DNA from: Virgisporangium aliadipatigenens
Lineage (GTDB): Bacteria > Actinomycetota > Actinomycetes > Mycobacteriales > Micromonosporaceae
Reading direction: 5' to 3'
Assembly (NCBI RefSeq): GCF_016863615.1
Contig: NZ_BOPF01000010.1
Span: 248,001-312,000 of the forward strand
Length of the DNA stretch: 64,000 bases
Under the pieces are notes generated by a model. It had not been told where the DNA came from and made no database searches. It worked only from the letters and a program-made list of their open reading frames with translations. The position numbers were made by a program, and so were the translations under genes. Below, one piece after another: positions 57,864 through 64,000 of this stretch (positions are counted from its first letter, which is position 1; every line of letters starts with the position of its first letter).

Positions 57864-60800
57864 GCCGCCCTCCTCCGGATCAGTGCGAGCGCGTGGGTGA
57901 GCGCTCGGGTGCTCCAGCGCCGGATCGCCCTGGGGCTGAGGCGTTCGACGCCGTTGATGCGGCACCGCCGGCCGTGCCACATCCACGCCAGGGACGCGAG
58001 CACGCCGATCGGCAGCAGGTACAGGCAGAACCGGGAGATCCGCGACGGGGTGTACACCAGGGTCGCGTCGACCGGGCCGTCGATCGCCCAGCCGTTCATC
58101 CAGCCCTGGAGGGTGATCGGCGTCGCGTTGCCGTTCTCGCCCTGCACCTGCCAGCCCGGTGCGGCGTTCTCGGCCAGCGCCAGATACGAACCCCGCGGGT
58201 CCGGCACCTCGACCGCGAAGTTCGCCGGGTTCTCCTTGTGCCAGCGCACCTCGGCGGGCGGCGGCAGCTCACCCTCGGCCTCCCGGACCAGCACCACCGT
58301 GCTCGTCGTGTACACCGGCCGCAGCTTCACCTGCTTGTACTCCACCTGCGACTGCTGCTTCTCGGCGATGTCGCGCAGCCCGTACAGGTACACGCGGGTC
58401 TCCACGGCCGACGGGTCCGGCGGGAACAGCGCCTCGTACGGCGTCCAGCCGTCCCACACGGCCACCGTCGGCATCGTGCGGCACCGGTCCGGCCCGCGCA
58501 GGTACACGCAGAACTTCGGGTTGCGCACGGCGACGCTGCGCGCCTCCATCGACAGTTCGTACAGCGACGAGGCGCCGAACTCGGGCGCGGTGGCGGCGAT
58601 GCAGGCCAGGTGCCGCACGGCCCCGAGCGTGTAGGTCACGTCGCCGTCCGGCCCCACGTCCTGCCGGCTGGTGAGACCCGCCTCGTCCGGGGTCTGGTCG
58701 TCGTAGCGGAAGCAGTCGGCCAGCGGCTCGAACGGCGACAGCACGCTGCCCGCGAGCCCTCCGGTCACCTTGATCTCGTGGGAACCGGCGGCGAGGTCGA
58801 CCGACACCGGCGCCACAGCCGGCGGCCACACCGTCGTCGTCTCCACCGGGTCGAGCGCGTCGATGCGCAGCCCGCGGTACTCGCTGGTGGTGCGCGGCTT
58901 GAGCCGTTCGCCGACGTCGGCGTGCAGGATGATCTGCATGCCCTCGGCCCCCTCGGCGATGGAGACGATCCGCTCGTACGGCGTCCACTCCTGCGTGTTC
59001 ACCGGGCGGGAGGTGAGCTCGCAGCCGTCCGTGCCCATCTGCCACACGCAGATCTGCGGGCGTTCGCCCTCGACCTGGCGGTACTCCAGGCGGATCCGGT
59101 AGGTGCGCCCGGGCTTGGCGTCCTTCACCGTCACCTGCGTGCACGCGCCGTGGTCGAGCGCCGACAGACGCACCACCGTCCCCTCGTCGGTCTCCTCGAT
59201 CTGGCGGTCCAGTTCCAGTTCGCGGCGAGGTCGCGGCTCGTAGTTGTTGCAGTCGTAGACGTCGGAGAACGGCGTCACCTCGGCCGGCTGGGCCGACGTG
59301 GTGTACATGGTGAGTTCGGTCGCCGAGCCCACGGCGACGGTGGGCCGGTTGGCGGCGTCGGCCGTCTTCCCGGCACCGCGCCACCCGTCCAGCGACACCG
59401 AACGGGTGCCGGCGCGCACGGCGACGACCGGGCGTTCGGGCAGCGGCAGCGTGAGCGGCGGGCGCGTGGAGACAACCTGCCCGTCGACCAGCACCTCGGA
59501 GCGGTCCTCCAGCACCAGCTGCTGATCCGCGTAGTTGACCCGCGGGGTCAGCACGGCCGGCGCCCGGGAGCGCTGCGCGACGGTGAACCGGCCGGGCTCC
59601 GTCAGTTCGAACGAACTCGTCGGCTCGCCGCTGTCGACGGCCGGGACGGGCCAGTGCACGATGTCGTCCGTGAACGCCACGCTGTCGTCCACCCGCGGGC
59701 TCAGCGCCGGCGCGGAGGTGTCCTTCGGGGCGGCGATCGCGGTCGACGGGTCGACGGTGGCGATGGTCGCGGCGCCGGCGTCGGGCCGAACGGGCGCGTT
59801 CAGGACCCGGTTGTAGGTGCGCACCGTGGGGCTGCTGCCGTCGCCGACCTGCCACAGTTCGAGCATGCCGTCGCCGACCTTCGTAAGGCCCGGGACGCGG
59901 GCCATGGCCGCCGACAGCACGCGGTCGTCGGCGAAGTAGCGGTTGGGCAGGCCGCGCACCAGGTCGTGCCGGATGATCACCTCGGAGACGCCGAGCGCGG
60001 CGAGCAGGCGCGGCACCGGTTCCAGGTCGCCGGAGACCAGCGCGGTCTCGATGCCCTGCACGTCCGAGTTGAACCCGGGCACGTCGCCGAAGTAGCCGTC
60101 CGGCTTGCGCTGCACGACCGGGTGCTGGATGAGCAGGTTCGCGATCGAGTCCACGCCGAAGAAACCCCACGTCGTCGGCATCTGGTAGTAGTCGTCGAGC
60201 GGCAGCACCAGCACCTTGCCCGGGCGCGGGTCGGCGTCGATGCGTTCCGCGACGTCCCACCACTCCTGCGGCACCCGGACGTGCGCGGAGGGCTGGGTCG
60301 GGCGTTCGTCCGGGATGACCGAGCCGGTGATCAGGGGATACGGGCCGAGCAGCGCCAGGATCAGCGGCGCGAACACCGCACCGTAGGCGCCCCGCTGCCA
60401 CCAGCCGGGGTCGCGGGTCAGCGGGCGCGTCCGGATGCGGTGCAGCATGCCCTCGACGTACACCGCCAGCAGCACCCCGAAGAACGACACGAGCAGCTGC
60501 CCGAGCTTGCTCATCGGCTCGCGGAACAGCCAGAAGCCCGGCACGTACGTGTAGAGGAACATGTTGAACGCGGAGAACGGCGGCCGCAGGCCCTTCGCCA
60601 GCACCACGAAGACCACGACCAGGCCGAGCAGCGACAGGGCCACCCGGCGGCGCTCCCGGATGGCGACGCCGGGTGCCAGGAACACCAGCGCCGGCAGCAG
60701 GTAGCGCACCCACACCCAGTACGGCTGGTCCAGTTCCTCGGCGAAGGGCAGATACTGCGGCTTGAACCAGGCCCAGTTGGCCACCATCGTGAGGATGTTG

Positions 60801-62098
60801 TGCGGCAGGTTGTTCACCTGGGACCAGGACCAGTTGGTCGGGTCGGTGAACGTCGCGTTCGCCGTGGCGCCACCGCCGCCGGTGTATCCCTGGGCCAGCG
60901 GCACCAACCAATAGACGTTCAATATCAAAACCCAGGGCGTGGCCTTGAGGAACCACCAGAGAAGGCGCACGGCGGCGGGACGTCCCAGAACCATCGCCGC
61001 GACGAGCGGCGTGCCCGCGACCGCCCACGCGTAGGCCACGACGAGCATCGGCGGGTTGAACCCGAGGAACGACGTGGGAATCAGCGCGAAGCCCGCGATC
61101 GGCGCCGGCACCCGCCGGCCCAGCGCGACCCGCATCGCGATGCCGGTCATGAACGCCACGATGCCGACGGAGATGATGTTCAGCGGGTTGGGCAGCCGGG
61201 TGAGGAAGAAGCCGTTCATGACACCGAACGCGCCCGCCGCCACGATGCCCACCTCGCTGCGCACGAACGCGCCCGCGAGATACGCCACGCCGAAACCCAC
61301 CAGCCCGTAGATGCACGTGTAGAACAGCCACTGGGCGGTGTACTCGGTCAATCCGAGAAAATGACAGATGTTGATGAGAATGAACTCGGGCCCACGCGCC
61401 ATCGTGTAGCCGGCGGAGCCGGCGCCGGTGATCTGGTGGTTCCACGACCAGTTGACCTCGGGAGCCCACCCCCGCCGGATGAACGCCCCCATGTCCCCGG
61501 TCGCGATGAACGTGCCCGTGCGGAACCACTGGCTGACGATGAACGACGAGATCGCGAAGACGACGACGTACGGCCGCGCGGCGAGCCAGCGGCGGCGGCG
61601 CTTCTGCGCCGGGGTCTCGTCGCCGGGCTCCGGCGGCCACGCCCAGGCCAGTCGTTCCCTGAGGTCGACGAGCCACTGCGGGGGTGGGGGTTTCGGACGG
61701 CGGGGGGCGTCGGCGGGGGCGGCCTTCGCCAGCAACGTCTTTGCGAGCAGCCCCTTCGCGATGGTCTTCTGGTGCGTGCCGTTCGTCCCGTTCTTCGCCG
61801 GCGCCTTCTTTGCGGGCGCCTCCTTCGCCGGTGTCTTCTTTGCCGGGCCCGCCTCCGTCGGCGCTTTCGGGTCGCGCTCGGCCAGTGTCGTCCTGGCGCC
61901 GCGCTTCGTTTCCGGCGCGTGTTGCGGCGCGGCGCCGGGCGTCTGCTCGGTGCCGTGCTCCGTCGCCGGGCCGCGCTGCTGCTCGGGCGCGCGCTGCCGC
62001 TCCGCGCCGCGCGGTGCGGGCAGCGGCCGATGGCGCTTCGCCCGCTTCGCGTTGGCCCGTCCGGGTCGGTCGGCCGGTCGCCGACTCGGCTTGCTCAC
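57860..62098 (-). CDS. AftD-like (DUF3367) arabinofuranosyltransferase-family protein
   Basis: A 1412-residue membrane protein. Residues 1-140 are a disordered Lys/Ala/Pro tail with KKAPAK-type repeats. A GT-C-type helical region (about 175-640) has the catalytic outer loop with TGDMGAFIRRGW and NHQITGAGSAGYTMARG. A very large extracytoplasmic beta-rich part with carbohydrate-binding-like modules follows, then a final helix near the C-terminus. In mycobacteria AftD builds arabinan branches using decaprenyl-phospho-arabinose. GTG 62098 overlaps the GT4 stop. Confidence 0.9.
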   Translation of the reverse strand: MSKPSRRPADRPGRANAKRAKRHRPLPAPRGAERQRAPEQQRGPATEHGTEQTPGAAPQHAPETKRGARTTLAERDPKAPTEAGPAKKTPAKEAPAKKAPAKNGTNGTHQKTIAKGLLAKTLLAKAAPADAPRRPKPPPPQWLVDLRERLAWAWPPEPGDETPAQKRRRRWLAARPYVVVFAISSFIVSQWFRTGTFIATGDMGAFIRRGWAPEVNWSWNHQITGAGSAGYTMARGPEFILINICHFLGLTEYTAQWLFYTCIYGLVGFGVAYLAGAFVRSEVGIVAAGAFGVMNGFFLTRLPNPLNIISVGIVAFMTGIAMRVALGRRVPAPIAGFALIPTSFLGFNPPMLVVAYAWAVAGTPLVAAMVLGRPAAVRLLWWFLKATPWVLILNVYWLVPLAQGYTGGGGATANATFTDPTNWSWSQVNNLPHNILTMVANWAWFKPQYLPFAEELDQPYWVWVRYLLPALVFLAPGVAIRERRRVALSLLGLVVVFVVLAKGLRPPFSAFNMFLYTYVPGFWLFREPMSKLGQLLVSFFGVLLAVYVEGMLHRIRTRPLTRDPGWWQRGAYGAVFAPLILALLGPYPLITGSVIPDERPTQPSAHVRVPQEWWDVAERIDADPRPGKVLVLPLDDYYQMPTTWGFFGVDSIANLLIQHPVVQRKPDGYFGDVPGFNSDVQGIETALVSGDLEPVPRLLAALGVSEVIIRHDLVRGLPNRYFADDRVLSAAMARVPGLTKVGDGMLELWQVGDGSSPTVRTYNRVLNAPVRPDAGAATIATVDPSTAIAAPKDTSAPALSPRVDDSVAFTDDIVHWPVPAVDSGEPTSSFELTEPGRFTVAQRSRAPAVLTPRVNYADQQLVLEDRSEVLVDGQVVSTRPPLTLPLPERPVVAVRAGTRSVSLDGWRGAGKTADAANRPTVAVGSATELTMYTTSAQPAEVTPFSDVYDCNNYEPRPRRELELDRQIEETDEGTVVRLSALDHGACTQVTVKDAKPGRTYRIRLEYRQVEGERPQICVWQMGTDGCELTSRPVNTQEWTPYERIVSIAEGAEGMQIILHADVGERLKPRTTSEYRGLRIDALDPVETTTVWPPAVAPVSVDLAAGSHEIKVTGGLAGSVLSPFEPLADCFRYDDQTPDEAGLTSRQDVGPDGDVTYTLGAVRHLACIAATAPEFGASSLYELSMEARSVAVRNPKFCVYLRGPDRCRTMPTVAVWDGWTPYEALFPPDPSAVETRVYLYGLRDIAEKQQSQVEYKQVKLRPVYTTSTVVLVREAEGELPPPAEVRWHKENPANFAVEVPDPRGSYLALAENAAPGWQVQGENGNATPITLQGWMNGWAIDGPVDATLVYTPSRISRFCLYLLPIGVLASLAWMWHGRRCRINGVERLSPRAIRRWSTRALTHALALIRRRAA

Positions 62099-63300
62099 CT
62101 CTCCTTGGCGCCCCTGCCGCTCACGCCGGCGTACGCCTCGGCGGTGACCTCGGCCGCGCGGTCCCAACCGAGCCGGTGCCGGACGGACTCCACCCCCGCC
62201 TCGGCGTAACGCCGCCACGTGGGCTCGTGGGTCAGCAGCCGCACGATGCCGCGCGCCAGCGCGCCCGGTTGCGCGGGCGGCACCGCGATGCCGTTGACGT
62301 TCGGCTCCAGGACCGCGCGCACGCACGCGACGTCGGTCGCCACGACCGGCAGTCCGACGCTCATCGCCTCCGCCACCGCCATCGCCGGGGGAGAGGTGGT
62401 GTAGTCGAACTTGAACGGCCAGGTGCCGACCGTCGCGTTCGCCAGTTCCGCCAGCAGATCCGGGACCGGCTCGGTGACGACCTCGATGGCCTCCGTCCCG
62501 CCCGCCCGGCGCAGGATGTCCGGCAGCTCCGGCCGGGGGATCAGCAGCAGCCGCAGGGTCGCTCGCGGCACGTGCCTGCGCACCTCCGGCCACGCGGCGA
62601 GGAGCGTGTCGAGTCCGCGCACCGTCTCGGCCCGCCCGGCGAACACCACCACCGGATTCTCTGGGTCGTACACGGCCCGGCGTTCGTCGCTCGGTGCGCC
62701 GGAGGCCAGGCGCCGCACCGTGATCCCGGCCCGGCCGGTCAGCCGCCGGGCCACCCGCGGGTCGGGCGTGAGCACCGTCGTGGCCCCCGCCCGGCGCAAC
62801 GCCGTCGCGGCCACCGACGTCGGCAGCACTGTCGTCAGGAGCACCCGCGGCTGCAGAACGTTCGAGCTGCGCATCTGCGACCAACCCGCCCGCCGCCACG
62901 CCAGCGGCCCGGGCACCGTCGGCCACGCGTACATCGTCAGCATCGTGTGGAACCGCCGCAGTCCGGTCAGCGCCGCCTGCAGCGGGCCGAGCGCGCCGGC
63001 ATGCAGGTGCACCACGTCCGGCCGGATCCGGTCCAATGTGGACTCCAACGCGCTCGTGCGCCCGATCGGGAACGTCGCCATCGCGCCGCCGAGTTCGTGC
63101 GTTCCGGCGAAGAGGTCGGCGCTGTCGTGCGCGCGGGTCGTCACGAGGTGATGTTCGCCGGGGACGCGGGTGACCGTCTCGGCGACGGTGCGCCCCATCG
63201 CCTCCTTCGCGGAGAACTCGGCGATGACGTGCGCGATGCGCAGGTTCCCCTTGCGATCCCCGTCGCGGGAACGCACCTCCGACTGCCTGACCTCACTCAT
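62095..63300 (-). CDS. Glycosyltransferase family 4 protein
   Basis: A 401-residue GT-B enzyme. RIAHVIAEFSAKEAMGR opens the acceptor domain, PDVVHLHAGALGPLQ is typical, and the donor domain has VVVFAGRAETVRGLDTLLAAWP and PPAMAVAEAMSVGLPVVATDV, where the usual E-x7-E donor motif appears as a partial AEAMSVGLPV. It should add a hexose to a lipid-linked or cell-envelope glycan. ATG 63300 overlaps the GT2 stop (ATGA). Confidence 0.9.
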   Translation of the reverse strand: MSEVRQSEVRSRDGDRKGNLRIAHVIAEFSAKEAMGRTVAETVTRVPGEHHLVTTRAHDSADLFAGTHELGGAMATFPIGRTSALESTLDRIRPDVVHLHAGALGPLQAALTGLRRFHTMLTMYAWPTVPGPLAWRRAGWSQMRSSNVLQPRVLLTTVLPTSVAATALRRAGATTVLTPDPRVARRLTGRAGITVRRLASGAPSDERRAVYDPENPVVVFAGRAETVRGLDTLLAAWPEVRRHVPRATLRLLLIPRPELPDILRRAGGTEAIEVVTEPVPDLLAELANATVGTWPFKFDYTTSPPAMAVAEAMSVGLPVVATDVACVRAVLEPNVNGIAVPPAQPGALARGIVRLLTHEPTWRRYAEAGVESVRHRLGWDRAAEVTAEAYAGVSGRGAKER

Positions 63301-64000
63301 GGCTGCCCCGCCTTACGCGCGTCACGGATGCCGAGCACGAGGCCGGCCGCCTCGGTGGCTTTCAACGTCACCATCCCGGCCGTCAACACCGGATGCCTGA
63401 TGAGGCGCAACGGATCCCGCAGCAGCGCCGTCCGCGTGAACTTCCGCGTCGCGCGGCCCTTCTGCATCCGCATGTAGCGGTCGATCCAACGGCCGTAGTA
63501 GCGCTTCTTACGGAACGTCGTCCGCAGCGCGATGTGCCCCTCGTCGTGCCAGATCCAGGCGTTCACCCGGCCGACGCGCGCGCCCGATGCGGCGGTGCGG
63601 TCGGCCAGGTCCCAGTCCTCGGCGGCGGTCAGCTCCTCGTTCCAGCCGCCGAGCGCCTCGATGACGTCGCGCCGGAACGCCCGGGGCGCCTCCACTCCCG
63701 GGTCGCCGACGTACAGGTCCTTCTCCATGACGCGGCAGCGCACCAGGAACCCGTCGCCGAAGCTGCGTTCCGGGATGACGAGCGCGTCCACGTCGGGTTC
63801 GCGTCGGAAGGCGTCCACGATGGAGTGTGCGAGGTGCGGTTCCAGCACCATGTCGGAGTCGATGAACACCACCACGTCGCCGGAGCCGATGCGCATGCCG
63901 TGGTTGCGTTGGGCACTGCGTTCCGGCCCCCGGTCGGCGAATTTGTCCGCGTACCGTCGGGCGATGCGGTCGGTGCCGTCGCTGGAGGCGTTGTCCACCA
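63297..64000 (-). CDS. Glycosyltransferase family 2 protein, partial
   Basis: The gene enters from the right edge; its N-terminus is missing and 234 codons are visible. VDNASSDGTDRIARRYADKF, RNHGMRIGSGDVVVFIDSDMVLEPHL (the metal-binding DSD) and GGWNEELTAAEDWDLADR are the GT-A core. The C-terminal basic helices (RYMRMQKGRATRKF) may touch the membrane. It is the first visible gene of the leftward GT2, GT4, AftD-like, phosphoesterase operon. Confidence 0.9.
   Translation of the reverse strand, partial: VDNASSDGTDRIARRYADKFADRGPERSAQRNHGMRIGSGDVVVFIDSDMVLEPHLAHSIVDAFRREPDVDALVIPERSFGDGFLVRCRVMEKDLYVGDPGVEAPRAFRRDVIEALGGWNEELTAAEDWDLADRTAASGARVGRVNAWIWHDEGHIALRTTFRKKRYYGRWIDRYMRMQKGRATRKFTRTALLRDPLRLIRHPVLTAGMVTLKATEAAGLVLGIRDARKAGQP

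Noticed and set aside
57842-62209. Plus-strand open frame of 1455 codons across the AftD-like gene
   Set aside because: It is antisense to a gene with clear GT-C motifs and its product is Arg/Gly/Val/His-rich without any domain. Long antisense frames are normal at this GC content.

Overview
The window is GC-rich throughout, codon third positions are dominated by G/C, GTG/TTG starts are common, and many genes appear to be leaderless. Together with an AftD-like (arabinofuranosyltransferase-type) envelope enzyme, a DUF3311/SSS transporter pair and a 55-residue actinobacterial membrane peptide, this points to a filamentous actinomycete. Micromonosporales or Pseudonocardiales are most likely, but I cannot fix the genus from the sequence. 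Genes fill nearly all the DNA: no gap exceeds about 210 bases, and I see no rRNA, tRNA, CRISPR array, insertion sequence or integrase.

Left part (1-27 kb), mostly housekeeping and small regulatory islands: a partial sensor-like membrane protein; an FKBP prolyl isomerase; a divergent SDR/LysR pair with a T-N11-A palindrome; a DinB-type protein; an HxlR regulator divergent from a group II truncated globin, with a palindrome between them; an arginyl-tRNA synthetase preceded by a five-codon Val-Leu-Arg-Arg-Arg leader ORF; a polar amino-acid ABC transporter; a 13-residue calcium-loop repeat protein; a cupin; an operon of two esterases plus an ATP-grasp ligase; uracil-DNA glycosylase; a DUF218 protein; a leaderless papain-like/M15-like pair; a lipid-kinase-like protein; an alpha/beta hydrolase; an MmyB-type regulator divergent from an SDR; and a frameshifted small gene.

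Centre (22.6-44.9 kb), a large sugar-acid/pectin catabolic island. A leftward operon encodes a LacI regulator, a sugar-binding lipoprotein, two permeases and a DUF624 protein. It has no ATPase, which is presumably shared from elsewhere. Opposite it runs a rightward operon: Gfo/Idh/MocA oxidoreductase, uronate isomerase (uxaC), fuconate-dehydratase-like enolase, mannonate/altronate oxidoreductase, second oxidoreductase, KDG kinase and secreted pectate lyase, closed by a terminator. Both promoters can be read, and each carries a GCAAAC-type LacI operator. A second rightward block follows (third oxidoreductase, DUF993, TIM-barrel isomerase, KDPG aldolase) with a different LacI-type site, then two tandem DUF3311 + sodium/solute symporter pairs. 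Uronate is predicted to flow through isomerase, reductase, dehydratase, KDG kinase and KDPG aldolase to pyruvate and glyceraldehyde-3-phosphate.

Right part (44.9-64 kb): an ABC exporter (ATPase plus two membrane proteins), a PP2C-like phosphatase, a VOC protein, a monooxygenase-domain protein, a secreted subtilase with a Trp-every-five-residues tail, an AEC carrier and a HAD hydrolase. Then come a hybrid histidine kinase with a coupled second kinase, and a leftward envelope-glycan operon (GT2, GT4, giant AftD-like GT-C protein, membrane-anchored metallophosphoesterase) that runs off the right edge.

The most unusual signals are the arginine-codon leader before argS; a 13-bp palindrome (GTCCA-N3-TGGAC) recurring inside coding sequences and often built with rare codons; the uncharacterised DUF993 pathway; and a large inverted repeat built from TGTGAGCTCA units.
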